Source of the DNA: Caballeronia novacaledonica
GTDB taxonomy: Bacteria; Pseudomonadota; Gammaproteobacteria; Burkholderiales; Burkholderiaceae
NCBI RefSeq assembly: GCF_900258035.1
Contig: NZ_OGTP01000016.1
Coordinates: forward strand, 62,001-126,000
Reading direction: 5' to 3'
DNA: 64,000 bases
The translations under genes were made by a program, and so were the position numbers. The notes under the pieces were generated by a model. The model worked only from the letters and a program-made list of their open reading frames with translations, did not search any database and was not told the origin of the DNA. Shown piece after piece: positions 1 to 10,598 of the stretch (positions within the stretch are counted from its first letter, which is position 1; each line of letters starts with the position of its first letter).

Positions 1-615
1 TCGACGCAAAGCGTGGACTGGAGCGCGCCGGCGTCGGCGACGTCCGCCACGAAGAGCGTGCGCAGCGTCATGCTGCCGTGGAGCAGTGCTTCGCTCACGC
101 TGACGCAGGACGGCGCCGGCAAGCCGTGGGCGACGGTCGAAAGTCTCGCGGCCGTCGCGCTGAAGGCGCCGTTCGCGGCGGGCTATCGCATCGCGAAGAC
201 GGTCACGCCGGTCGATCCGGCCGTGAAAGGCGTGCTCTCGCGCGGCGATATCGTGCGCGTGCATCTCGACATCGACGCGCAAAGCGACATGACCTGGGTC
301 GTCGTCAACGATCCGATTCCCGCGGGCGCGACGATCCTCGGCTCGGGCCTCGGGCGCGATTCCGAAGCGGCGGCCGAGGGCGAGAAACGGGATCGCGGCG
401 CGTGGCCGGCGTTCGTCGAACGTGGCTTCGACGGCTATCGCGCGTACTACGACTATCTGCCGAAGGGCAAGCTGACGGTCGAATACACGATGCGGCTGAA
501 CAATCCCGGCACGTTCGGTTTGCCGCCCACACGCGTCGAGGCGCTTTACGCGCCGTCGTCGTTCGGCGCGTTGCCGAATGCGCCGGTCGTCGTGAAGCCG
601 CTTGCCGCGAAGTGA
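1..615 (+). CDS. alpha-2-macroglobulin family protein, C-terminal end (partial)
   Basis: The frame is open from the first base of the window and ends with TGA at 613-615, so only the last ~204 residues are seen. The segment has the beta-rich look of the terminal receptor-binding-like domain of bacterial alpha-2-macroglobulins: a stretch reading 'VVVNDPIPAGATILGSGL' followed by 'YDYLPKGKLTVEYTMRLN' and a proline-rich end. In the family these are large periplasmic, often lipid-anchored, protease-trapping proteins (YfhM type). The assignment rests on this end plus the pbpC gene that starts 4 bp after the stop, a pairing known from E. coli yfhM-pbpC. The trapping thioester motif would lie outside the window, so whether this is a thioester or non-thioester type cannot be told. 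Confidence 0.75.
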   Translation, partial: STQSVDWSAPASATSATKSVRSVMLPWSSASLTLTQDGAGKPWATVESLAAVALKAPFAAGYRIAKTVTPVDPAVKGVLSRGDIVRVHLDIDAQSDMTWVVVNDPIPAGATILGSGLGRDSEAAAEGEKRDRGAWPAFVERGFDGYRAYYDYLPKGKLTVEYTMRLNNPGTFGLPPTRVEALYAPSSFGALPNAPVVVKPLAAK

Positions 616-619
616 TGTC

Positions 620-2848
620 ATGAAACGCGCCGCCGCATTCGTCATCGCGTGCGTTCTCCCGGCGGCGGCGCACGCGTCGCCGAGCTTCGACGACGTGCGC
701 GCGGCCTGGCGCAGCTCCGACTGGGTGCTGCTCTCCCGCGAAGGCGAGCCGCTCGCCCGCACGCGCATCGACAAGCACGCGCGGCGCGGCGACTGGGTCG
801 CGCTCGCGGACGTATCGCCGGCGTTGCGCGAAGCCATCGTCGTATCGGAAGACAAGCGCTTCTACGAGCATGCGGGCGTCGACTGGCGCGGCGCGGCGGC
901 GGCCGCGTGGGGCAATCTGTGGAACACGCGCACGCGCGGCGCATCGACGGTGACGATGCAGCTCACCGGCCTCATCGACGCCGACAAATCGGCCGGCCGG
1001 CGCTCTATCGGCGAAAAGGCCGGGCAGACGATCGGCGCGCTGTGGCTCGAACGAACCTGGCGCAAGGATCAGATTCTCGAGGCGTATCTGAATCTCGTGC
1101 CGTTTCGCGGCGAAATCGTCGGGTTGTCGGCGTTGTCGCAGACGCTGTTCGGCAAGGCGCCGTCCGGGCTCGATGAACGCGAGGCCGCGCTCGCCGCCGC
1201 GCTGGTGCGCGCGCCGAACGCGCCGTACGCGAAAGTCGCCGCGCGCAGTTGCGTGATCCTGCGCGACATGCAGGCGCTGCACGGCGTCGCCCGAAGCGTC
1301 GATCCTTGCGTCAATCTCGACAGCTACGTGCAGCTCGCGCTCACGCGCACGGCCGCCGCGCCCGCCTACGCATACGGCGACGACGCCCTCGCGCCGCATC
1401 TCGCGCGGCGCGTCGCGGGCGAAGTGCATCCGGCGGCCGGCGCGCGCGTGCGTTCCACGCTCGACGCACGTCTGCAACGCTTCGCCCGCGACACGCTCGC
1501 GCGCACGCTCGCCGAACTGAACGCGCGCGCGCATCCGCGCAATGTGCACGACGCGGCGGCCATCGTGATCGACAACCGTTCGGGCGACGTGCTCGCGTGG
1601 GTCGGATCGGCGGGCGGTTTGTCGAACGCGCCGGAAGTCGATGCCGTGCTCGCCCCGCGTCAGGCCGGCTCGACGCTCAAGCCCTTCCTCTACGCGCAGG
1701 CGCTCGACGAGAAGCGCGTCACCGCCGCCACGCTGCTCGACGACGCGCCGCTCGATCTCGCGACCGGTGGCGGCCTTTACATCCCGCAAAACTACGATCA
1801 CGACTTCAAAGGCTGGGTGAGCGTGCGCACCGCGCTCGGCTCGTCGCTGAACGTGCCGGCGGTGCGCACGCTCGTCATGGTCACGCCGCATCGTTTCGCG
1901 AAAACGCTGGTCGCGCTCGGCATGCCGTTGTCGCAGGCGGGCGATTATTACGGTTTCAGCCTCGCGCTCGGCAGCGCCGACGTCACATTGGCGACGCTCG
2001 CCAATGCCTATCGCGCGCTCGCGAACGGCGGGATCGCGCGGCCTTTCTCCGATCTCGCCGATCATCGGCCAACGTCCGCCGCGACGCGCGTCTTCAGCCC
2101 GGAAGCGAGCTTCATCGTCACCGACATCCTCGCCGACAACAACGCGCGCACGCGCACCTTCGGCTTCGACAGCGTGCTCGCCACGCGCACCTTCAGCGCG
2201 GTCAAGACCGGCACCAGCAAGGACATGCGCGACAACTGGGCGGTCGGTTTCACTTCGCGATACACCGTGGGCGTGTGGGTCGGCAATGCGGACGGCGCAC
2301 CGATGTGGGACGTGTCGGGCGTGACGGGCGCCGCGCCGGCGTGGAACGCTATCGTCAACTATCTGAACCGGCGCTCGGATAGCCGTCCGCCGCAAGCGCC
2401 GCCGGGCGTCGTGACGACGCGCGTCGCTTATCAGAGCGATATCGAACCCGCGCGCGACGAATGGTTCGTGCGCGGCACGCAGATGAGCGCGATCGGGCTC
2501 ACGGCGAACGCGTCGCAGACCGCGCGCGGCGCAAACGCCGATGCACGGGCCGCACGCATCGGCGCGCCCACGGACGGCACGATCTTCGCGCTCGATCCGG
2601 ACATTCCGCCCGCGCGGCAACGCGTGTGGTTCGAGCGCGCGGACAGCGGCGCGCGCCTCGCGTGGCGGCTCGACGGCAAGCCCTTCGGCCACGACGCCCG
2701 CGCGGCGTGGCTGCCGTGGCCGGGCCGTCACGTGCTCGAACTGGTCGATGCAAAGGGCGCGGTCGTCGACACGGTCGGTTTCGAGGTGCGCGGCGCGTTT
2801 GCGAAGACGGAAACGGCACGTCATCCATCCGGCGTTTCGCAACGTTAA
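620..2848 (+). CDS. pbpC: penicillin-binding protein 1C (bifunctional glycosyltransferase/transpeptidase)
   Basis: Class A-type peptidoglycan synthase of about 742 residues. A signal/anchor segment lies at the N-terminus (MKRAAAFVIACVLPAAAHA). The glycosyltransferase family 51 core is near residues 75-130, with 'EDKRFYEHAGVDW' and 'GASTVTMQLTGL'. The transpeptidase domain carries STLK near residue 352 (catalytic Ser), 'SSLN' further on and KTGT near 528. The C-terminal ~100 residues match the PBP1C-specific C-terminal extension. The chosen ATG at 620 starts right after the upstream stop; an in-frame TTG at 602 would overlap the previous gene and is less likely. Coupling to the alpha-2-macroglobulin gene suggests joint work in envelope repair and defence, as proposed for yfhM-pbpC. 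Confidence 0.92.
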   Translation: MKRAAAFVIACVLPAAAHASPSFDDVRAAWRSSDWVLLSREGEPLARTRIDKHARRGDWVALADVSPALREAIVVSEDKRFYEHAGVDWRGAAAAAWGNLWNTRTRGASTVTMQLTGLIDADKSAGRRSIGEKAGQTIGALWLERTWRKDQILEAYLNLVPFRGEIVGLSALSQTLFGKAPSGLDEREAALAAALVRAPNAPYAKVAARSCVILRDMQALHGVARSVDPCVNLDSYVQLALTRTAAAPAYAYGDDALAPHLARRVAGEVHPAAGARVRSTLDARLQRFARDTLARTLAELNARAHPRNVHDAAAIVIDNRSGDVLAWVGSAGGLSNAPEVDAVLAPRQAGSTLKPFLYAQALDEKRVTAATLLDDAPLDLATGGGLYIPQNYDHDFKGWVSVRTALGSSLNVPAVRTLVMVTPHRFAKTLVALGMPLSQAGDYYGFSLALGSADVTLATLANAYRALANGGIARPFSDLADHRPTSAATRVFSPEASFIVTDILADNNARTRTFGFDSVLATRTFSAVKTGTSKDMRDNWAVGFTSRYTVGVWVGNADGAPMWDVSGVTGAAPAWNAIVNYLNRRSDSRPPQAPPGVVTTRVAYQSDIEPARDEWFVRGTQMSAIGLTANASQTARGANADARAARIGAPTDGTIFALDPDIPPARQRVWFERADSGARLAWRLDGKPFGHDARAAWLPWPGRHVLELVDAKGAVVDTVGFEVRGAFAKTETARHPSGVSQR

Positions 2849-3003
2849 AGATTGTGCGGAAGCGCGGTGCGCGCGGCGGGGTCGTGCACAATGCGAGCCG
2901 TTATCGTTCGGACCGGGTTTTTGCCCTATCCTTAACGGCATCGTCCCGATCGGCCCGAACTTATCGATTCGTCCTTCCTTTCTCTCAAGCCTGGAGTGCC
3001 GTC

Positions 3004-3585
3004 ATGCTGAAAAAGCTGCTCATGTTGTGCATAGGGTTCATGCTGTCGATGGGTGCGGCCTTCGCCGCGGTCGATGTCAACACCGCCGATCAGGCCGCGC
3101 TGGATACGGTGAAGGGTCTGGGGCCGGTGAAGTCGAAGGCGATCGTCGACGAACGCACGAAGAACGGCCCGTTCAAGGACGCCGACGATCTCGCGAACCG
3201 CGTCAAGGGTCTCGGCACGAAGTCGGTGGCGGCGCTCGAGCAGAACGGTCTCACCATCGGCGGCTCGTCGCTGCCGCCGACGGGCAAGACGTCGAAGCCC
3301 GCAACCCCGTCGACGCAAGGCGGCGGCGCAGCGCCGAACTCGACGGTGAAGTCATCGACGGCGGCCACGGCCGCGACGTCGCCGGCGGCCACCACGGCGC
3401 AGACGCCGGCCACGGCGCCCGCGGCGTCCGCGTCGGGCACGAAGGCGTCGAAGAAATCGAAGAAAGAAAGCGCAGCAGCGACGGCGAGCGCATCGGGCAC
3501 CGCCGCCGCGAGCGACGCGAAGCCCGCCAAGTCGAAGCGCAGCAAGAAAGATAAGGCCGCCAGCGCCGCGGCTGCCAGTCAGTGA
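3004..3585 (+). CDS. ComEA-like helix-hairpin-helix protein with Ala/Lys-rich tail
   Basis: 193 residues. A clear signal peptide (MLKKLLMLCIGFMLSMGAAFA) is followed by a ~60-residue helix-hairpin-helix pair: VDVNTADQAALDTVKGLGPV, then 'KSKAIVDERTKNGPF' and 'VKGLGTKSVAALEQNGL'. This is the ComEA DNA-binding fold, so the protein probably binds double-stranded DNA in the periplasm. In other species ComEA acts as the ratchet for DNA uptake; no other competence gene is near. After about residue 83 the protein becomes low complexity, rich in Ala, Thr, Ser and Pro with Lys/Ser clusters (KKSKKE, KSKRSKKDK), resembling histone H1-type tails. The ATG at 3004 follows a purine-rich CTGGAG; the frame is open far upstream but lacks coding sense there because pbpC occupies it. 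Confidence 0.8.
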   Translation: MLKKLLMLCIGFMLSMGAAFAAVDVNTADQAALDTVKGLGPVKSKAIVDERTKNGPFKDADDLANRVKGLGTKSVAALEQNGLTIGGSSLPPTGKTSKPATPSTQGGGAAPNSTVKSSTAATAATSPAATTAQTPATAPAASASGTKASKKSKKESAAATASASGTAAASDAKPAKSKRSKKDKAASAAAASQ

Positions 3586-3738
3586 TTCTTCGGGGAACCT
3601 TGTCGAAGGAGCATTGCCTTCGTATGACCATCGTTGAACGGCCGCTTGCGGCCGATGCCGGCGCCGCCGCGCCCGCTTCAAGGCGGAACGCTGCGGTACG
3701 GGCGAACCCACCCCGCAACCTTTCGTAGTGAGACTGCC

Positions 3739-4200
3739 ATGAGCCTACTCGATATCCTCGCTTCCTCCCTCGGCAATTCGTCGCAACAACCCGGCGGCCA
3801 GCAGGGCCAGTCCGGCCAGGCCGCGCTGATCTCGGCGGCGCTCGCGTTCGTCAACAGCCAGCCGGGCGGCCTCATGGGCCTGATCCAGCGCTTCCAGCAG
3901 CACGGCGCGGGCGATGTCGTCCAGTCGTGGATCGGCACCGGCGAAAACAAGCCCATCAGCCCCGACACGCTGACGAACGTGCTCGGTCAGGACAACGTCG
4001 GCGCGCTCGCGCAGAAGACCGGCGTCTCAGGCGACCAGCTTTCGGGCATGCTGGCCGCGGTGCTGCCGCATATCGTCGATCGCGCGACGCCCAATGGCGA
4101 AGTGCCGGCCGAAGGCCAGCTCGATCTGACCGGCGTGCTCGGCTCGCTCGGCGGCCTCGGAGGTCTCTTCGGCAAGAGCGAAGAGCCGAAGCAGGGCTAA
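3739..4200 (+). CDS. YidB-like DUF937 family protein
   Basis: 153 residues. It begins MSLLDILASSLGN, followed by a Gln/Gly-rich linker and then a conserved core with 'GGLMGLIQRFQQHGAGDVVQ' and 'SWIGTGENKPISPDTL', typical of the YidB/DUF937 family. The C-terminus is Gly/Leu rich (LGSLGGLGGLFGKS). Members are small soluble proteins of unknown biochemical role. I chose ATG 3739 because the conserved start of the family lies there; an upstream ATG at 3634 would add an Arg/Pro-rich stretch with no family counterpart. A strong terminator follows immediately, so it is probably the last gene of its transcript. Confidence 0.85.
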   Translation: MSLLDILASSLGNSSQQPGGQQGQSGQAALISAALAFVNSQPGGLMGLIQRFQQHGAGDVVQSWIGTGENKPISPDTLTNVLGQDNVGALAQKTGVSGDQLSGMLAAVLPHIVDRATPNGEVPAEGQLDLTGVLGSLGGLGGLFGKSEEPKQG

Positions 4201-4223
4201 GCGCGGTTCTGCATACCGCATCG

Positions 4224-4262
4224 AAAGCCCCGCAGGCATTGCGCCGCGCGGGGCTTTTGTTT
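4224..4262 (+). terminator. rho-independent terminator after the YidB-like gene
   Basis: Inverted repeat AAGCCCCGC ... GCGGGGCTT followed by TTGTTTTTT on the plus strand, 24 bp after the stop codon. Confidence 0.85.
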
Positions 4263-4286
4263 TTTCGGCAGGCGTTTCCGGCGACG

Positions 4287-4320
4287 AAAAAAAGGGCAAC
4301 GAATCGCTTCGTTGCCCTTT
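4287..4320 (-). terminator. rho-independent terminator of clpB
   Basis: On the minus strand, the stem AAGGGCAACGAA / TTCGTTGCCCTT is followed by a run of T (plus-strand AAAAAAA at 4287-4293). It lies 28 bp beyond the clpB stop codon. Confidence 0.85.
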
Positions 4321-4347
4321 CGCATCAACCGCCGTCCCGGCCGCGTC

Positions 4348-6945
<2,598 letters not shown>

Positions 6946-6976
6946 TTTTTGAAAGCTCCAATTCTGAATACGACCA

Positions 6977-7004
6977 AAATGAGGCGCTTTTTGTCACTTT
7001 CAAG
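6977..7004 (-). promoter_or_regulatory. sigma-32 (heat-shock) promoter for clpB
   Basis: Read on the minus strand: CTTGAAA (7004-6998), 13 nt spacer, CCTCATTT (6984-6977). This is one base off the classic RpoH pattern CTTGAAA-N(11-16)-CCCATnT and sits 32 bp before the clpB ATG, leaving a short leader. Confidence 0.8.
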
Positions 7005-7115
7005 CACGCTTTGGCTCGAAATGTGCATTTTTTTGCTCTTCGACAATGACGGCCTCAACCGTCTTCAGGCTCAGGATTGACTGCGGCGTTTGGGATTTGT
7101 TCAGTGTGTGACGCG

Positions 7116-7604
7116 TCAAGACGACGCCCGCACCGGCACGAACGCGCCCGCCGGAACGCTGACGATGCCGAGCAGCCGCGCGAGCTCGTTCGCCGGGTGC
7201 GTGAGTTCGCCGACCGTATGTTTGTCGAGTTCGGCGAGAAACGCATCGCGCGCCGCCGCGAACACGCCGCGCAGGCGGCAGGCCGGCTGGATCACGCAGC
7301 GTTGACGCGCCGTATCGTCCGGCTCGGCGAAGCAGCCGACGACCGCGAAATCATTCTCGGTCTTGCGCACGACGTCGCCGATCGTGAGGTCGCGCGAACG
7401 CGAGGCGATCCGCAGGCCGCCGTTTCGTCCGCGCACCGTCTCGACCCAGCCGAGTTCGCCGAGCTGCTGAACGATCTTCATCAAGTGATTCTTCGAGATG
7501 CCGTATGCATCCGAGATTTCCTGAATCGTCGAAAGGCCCGACGGTCGGACGGAGAGATAAAGCAGGACCCGCAGCGAATAATCGGTGTAATCGGTGAGTC
7601 GCAT
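7116..7604 (-). CDS. nsrR: Rrf2-family nitric-oxide-sensing repressor NsrR
   Basis: 162 residues from the ATG at 7604 (MRLTDYTDYSLRVLLYLS, the canonical NsrR opening). A TTG/GTG-type extension upstream is open but unconserved. The winged-helix DNA-binding domain includes 'ISDAYGISKNHLMKIVQQLG' and 'VRGRNGGLRIA'. The iron-sulfur region has a cysteine in 'VVGCFAEP' and the C-x5-C pair in 'QRCVIQPACRL', matching the three NsrR cluster ligands of E. coli NsrR. NsrR holds an Fe-S cluster that is destroyed by NO, lifting repression of NO-detoxification genes. The divergent haemoglobin gene at 7863 is a plausible direct target. Confidence 0.9.
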   Translation of the reverse strand: MRLTDYTDYSLRVLLYLSVRPSGLSTIQEISDAYGISKNHLMKIVQQLGELGWVETVRGRNGGLRIASRSRDLTIGDVVRKTENDFAVVGCFAEPDDTARQRCVIQPACRLRGVFAAARDAFLAELDKHTVGELTHPANELARLLGIVSVPAGAFVPVRASS

Positions 7605-7805
7605 GGCTTCGCGCGAACAGGGTTGGATGCAGGGCCGCATCGGTTATTTGACGGACCGCGCGTGCCGTCAAAAAATCCGCGCAAAATCACGGAGCGATAT
7701 CCAGAATCGACGCACTCACTGAGCGCACGACGCGTAAATGAACGCCCATGCGTTTCGGAAAACTCAGTGGCGCCTGAGCACGAAAGCACCATTTTGCGTC
7801 ATCTT

Positions 7806-7829
7806 GATATTCTTCGTCAGCAAAATATC
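7806..7829. promoter_or_regulatory. candidate operator between nsrR and the haemoglobin gene
   Basis: Inverted repeat GATATT (7806-7811) and AATATC (7824-7829) separated by 12 nt, in an unusually AT-rich patch. It is flanked by CATCTT at 7800-7805, which equals the conserved half of NsrR sites. No full consensus NsrR palindrome is present, so the exact site is an inference. Confidence 0.35.
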
Positions 7830-7862
7830 TCACTGTCTCTCCCTTTGTTTCGCAGATCGACG

Positions 7863-8411
7863 ATGAACACCGAACGCCCCGCCACCGACGCGCCGCGCGA
7901 GCGCGAACCCAACGAAGCCAACGTCCGCGCGCTGGTCGAAGCCTTTTATCGGCGCGTCGACGACGATCCGCTGCTCGGACCGATCTTCTCGCGCGCGCTC
8001 ACCGGGCGCTGGGACGAGCATCTCGCCAAGATGACGACGTTCTGGTCGAGTCTCGTTCTCGGGTCGAAGCAATATCGGGGGAATGTGCAGGAAGCGCATC
8101 GTCCGATCGACGATATCGAGCCGCGCCACTTCGCGCGCTGGCTGTCGCTGTTTCTGAACACCGTCGAGGCGCGCTACGAACCGGCCGCCGCCGTGCAGTT
8201 CATGGAACCGGCGCTGCGCATCGCGCACAGCCTGCAACTCAGCAAGTTCGGCTGGGAGTATCAGATTCCCGTCGAGCAGCAGGAACTGCTCGCGGCGCTG
8301 AAGCGCCAGCGCACGGGCGGCGCGCCCGAGCCGCGCTTTCCCGAGCGTCCGGACGCGGAGCCGTTTCCGGCGAAGTTCATCGGCACATCCGCCGACGAAA
8401 AGTCACGCTAA
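7863..8411 (+). CDS. group III truncated haemoglobin
   Basis: 182 residues. The globin core shows the group III pattern: 'LVEAFYRRVDDDPLLGPIFS', 'WDEHLAKMTTFWSSLVLGS' and 'YRGNVQEAHRPI'. The family includes Campylobacter Ctb, a small single-domain haem protein linked to NO and oxygen handling. The C-terminus extends ~50 residues past the globin fold and is proline rich. The start ATG at 7863 is the first that gives the family N-terminus; the ribosome site in front of it is weak. The gene is divergent from nsrR, 258 bp away, which supports regulation by NO. Confidence 0.85.
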   Translation: MNTERPATDAPREREPNEANVRALVEAFYRRVDDDPLLGPIFSRALTGRWDEHLAKMTTFWSSLVLGSKQYRGNVQEAHRPIDDIEPRHFARWLSLFLNTVEARYEPAAAVQFMEPALRIAHSLQLSKFGWEYQIPVEQQELLAALKRQRTGGAPEPRFPERPDAEPFPAKFIGTSADEKSR

Positions 8412-8875
8412 TCGCGCTGCCAGCGCGCGAGCGCCGCGTCGTCGGATTCGCGCGCATCGACCCAGCGCTCGCCCGCCGCGGTCTTTTCCTTCTTCCAGAA
8501 CGGCGCCTGCGTCTTGAGATAGTCCATCACGAAAGCGCACGATTCGAACGCCTCGGCGCGATGCATCGCGGTCGTCGCGACGAGGACGATCTGATCGAGC
8601 GGCCTGAGCTTGCCCACGCGATGCACGATCAGCACGTCCGAGCCGCGCCAGCGCTCCCGCGCCTGATCGGCGATCGCTTCGAGCGATTTCTCCGTCATGC
8701 CGGGGTAATGCTCCAGCTCCATGGTTTCGACGGCGCTGCCTTCGTTCAGATCGCGCACCGTGCCGACGAAGCACGCCACCGCGCCGACCTTCGGATTGTC
8801 GGCGCGCAACGCGGCCACTTCCGCGCCGATATCGAAATCGGCTTCCTGCACGCGGACTTTGGAAAGCGTCGACAT
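8408..8875 (-). CDS. moaE: molybdopterin synthase catalytic subunit MoaE
   Basis: 155 residues from ATG 8875. MoaE hallmarks are 'GAVACFVGTVRD', 'LEHYPGMTEK', 'VLIVHRVGKLRPLDQIVLVA' and 'CAFVMDYLKTQAPFWKKE', the last carrying the catalytic lysines. With MoaD it forms the heterotetramer that adds two sulfurs to cyclic pyranopterin monophosphate to make molybdopterin. The ATG lies 1 nt after the moaD stop; a GTG at 8884 that would overlap moaD is possible. It is the last gene of moeA-moaD-moaE. Its 3' end overlaps by 4 bp the 3' end of the convergent haemoglobin gene. Confidence 0.95.
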   Translation of the reverse strand: MSTLSKVRVQEADFDIGAEVAALRADNPKVGAVACFVGTVRDLNEGSAVETMELEHYPGMTEKSLEAIADQARERWRGSDVLIVHRVGKLRPLDQIVLVATTAMHRAEAFESCAFVMDYLKTQAPFWKKEKTAAGERWVDARESDDAALARWQRD

Positions 8876-8876
8876 G

Positions 8877-9134
8877 TCAGCCACCCGTGACCGGCGGGAA
8901 GAACGCGACTTCGCAGCCCTCGGTGATGCGCTGGCCCGGATGGGTCATCACGTGGTTGCACGCCATGCGCAACGCGCGGCCTTCGGCGAGCGCCTCTTCC
9001 CACACGCCGCCGCGCATGCGCAGCCACGCGCGCACGTCGCCGACATTGACCACCGTGTCCGGCACGCTGACCGTTTCGTTCGCCACGCCCAGCGCTTCAC
9101 GGACGCTCGCAAAAAACCTCAGTTCGAGTTTCAT
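8877..9134 (-). CDS. moaD: molybdopterin synthase sulfur carrier subunit MoaD
   Basis: 85 residues with a ubiquitin-like fold (MKLELRFFASVREALG ...) and the invariant C-terminal Gly-Gly (CEVAFFPPVTGG), which becomes the thiocarboxylate that donates sulfur. The ATG overlaps the moeA stop as ATGA, a sign of translational coupling. Partner of MoaE, encoded next. Confidence 0.95.
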   Translation of the reverse strand: MKLELRFFASVREALGVANETVSVPDTVVNVGDVRAWLRMRGGVWEEALAEGRALRMACNHVMTHPGQRITEGCEVAFFPPVTGG

Positions 9135-10390
9135 ATCAGTTCTGAAAACGGGATGAAGCGCACGATCTCGCCGGCGCTGATCGCATGATTCGGCGGATTG
9201 TCGATGAGGCCGTCGCCCCAGACGGTCGATGTCAGCACGGCCGAGCTCTGGTTCGCGAAGAGATCGAGCCCGCCCGACTCGTTCAAGCGCGCGCGCAGGA
9301 ATTCGTTGCGGCGGTCGCCTTTTTTCTGGCTGAAGTCGGCGCGCATCGGATAGACGCGCGGCGTGACGTTCGTCACGCCCGCGAGACGCAGCAGGAACGG
9401 CCGGACGAACAGCAGGAACGTGCAGAAACTCGACACCGGATTGCCGGGCAAGCCAATGAAAAACGCCTCGCTGCCTTCGTCGCCGCGCCGCACCGCGCCG
9501 AAAGCGAGCGGCTTGCCCGGCTTCATTGCGATCTGCCACATCGAGATGCGCCCTTCTGCCTCGACCGCGGGCTTCACGTGATCTTCCTCGCCGACCGATA
9601 CGCCGCCGCACGTCAGGATGAGATCGTGGTCGATGGCCGCGCGCCGGAGCGTTTCGCGCGTCGCGTCCAGCCGGTCCGGCACGATGCCGAGATCCGTCAC
9701 CGCGCAGCCGAGCTTCGCGAGCAGCGCACGCAACGTGAAGCGGTTCGAGTTGTAGATCGCGCCGGGTTCGAGCGGCTCGCCGGGCATGCGCAATTCGTCG
9801 CCGGTGAAGAAAATCGCGACGCGCACCTGGCGCACGACATCGAGCTGCGCGCAACCCACCGACGCCGCCAGCCCGAGCGCCTGCGGTGTCAAGCGCGTGC
9901 CCGCGGGCAGGATCACCGAATCGCGCTCAATGTCCGCGCCTTGCCGCGTGATCCACTCGCCCTCGGCTGGCGTCTGCGCGAACGCGACGCGGCCATCGTC
10001 CAACACTTGCGCCATTTCCTGCATGACGACGGTATCCGCGCCCGCCGGCACCGTCGCGCCGGTGAAGATGCGCGCGGCCGTGCCCGCCGCGAGCGGCGCG
10101 GCCGCGTGGCCCGCCGGAATGCGCTGCGAGACGCTCAACGCGACAGGCGCGCCTTCGCTCGCGCCGGCGAGATCGGCGGCGCGGACCGCGTAGCCGTCCA
10201 TGGAACTGGTGTGCATCGGCGGGACGTCGAGCGGCGAGGTCACGTCGGCGGCGAGCACGCGGTTCAGCGCGTCGAGCGTGCCGACGCGCTCGCGCCCCTC
10301 CACCTGACGCGCGGCGTCGAGGAGACGAGCGAGCGCGTCGGCGGTGGCGAGCATCGGAGGACGGCTGGAAGCGGCTGGCGTGGTTGACAT
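9131..10390 (-). CDS. moeA: molybdopterin molybdotransferase MoeA
   Basis: 419 residues from ATG 10390. Signature segments are 'PPMHTSSMDGYAVRAADL' near the N-terminus and the MoeA/MogA-like domain with 'IFFTGDELRMPGE' and 'LTCGGVSVGEEDHVK'. MoeA inserts molybdate into adenylylated molybdopterin to give active Mo-cofactor. The frame is open another 100 codons upstream, but that stretch has no family counterpart and crosses the promoter region. First gene of a tight three-gene cofactor operon. Confidence 0.95.
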   Translation of the reverse strand: MSTTPAASSRPPMLATADALARLLDAARQVEGRERVGTLDALNRVLAADVTSPLDVPPMHTSSMDGYAVRAADLAGASEGAPVALSVSQRIPAGHAAAPLAAGTAARIFTGATVPAGADTVVMQEMAQVLDDGRVAFAQTPAEGEWITRQGADIERDSVILPAGTRLTPQALGLAASVGCAQLDVVRQVRVAIFFTGDELRMPGEPLEPGAIYNSNRFTLRALLAKLGCAVTDLGIVPDRLDATRETLRRAAIDHDLILTCGGVSVGEEDHVKPAVEAEGRISMWQIAMKPGKPLAFGAVRRGDEGSEAFFIGLPGNPVSSFCTFLLFVRPFLLRLAGVTNVTPRVYPMRADFSQKKGDRRNEFLRARLNESGGLDLFANQSSAVLTSTVWGDGLIDNPPNHAISAGEIVRFIPFSELI

Positions 10391-10447
10391 GGAGTTCGTT
10401 TGGGGCGCGCGCGGCGCCTCGATCGTGAAAAGGACACTGCAATACCG

Positions 10448-10460
10448 GTCAACTATTGTA
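10448..10460 (-). promoter_or_regulatory. -10 region and shared motif upstream of moeA
   Basis: On the minus strand this reads TACAATAGTTGAC; TACAAT makes a reasonable -10 box about 65 bp before the moeA ATG. The same 13 bases with one change occur at 54365-54377 next to the marR promoter. A -35 box is not evident. Confidence 0.35.
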
Positions 10461-10598
10461 GCGAGAAGGCAGGCGTCGCACGTTCGATCCGGGGCAAGCC
10501 CGTCATGCGGCGCGGCCGATGCCGCAAACCTTTTGCGTGCCTCAAAGCCGCAGCGGCGCGGTGATACACTCGCAGGCACACTTCCCACGTCCATTTCC

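Noticed and set aside
305..2941. Long minus-strand open frame (about 878 codons) opposite pbpC
   Set aside because: Arg/Ala-rich, low-complexity shadow of the GC-rich pbpC gene; no domain and no start signal.
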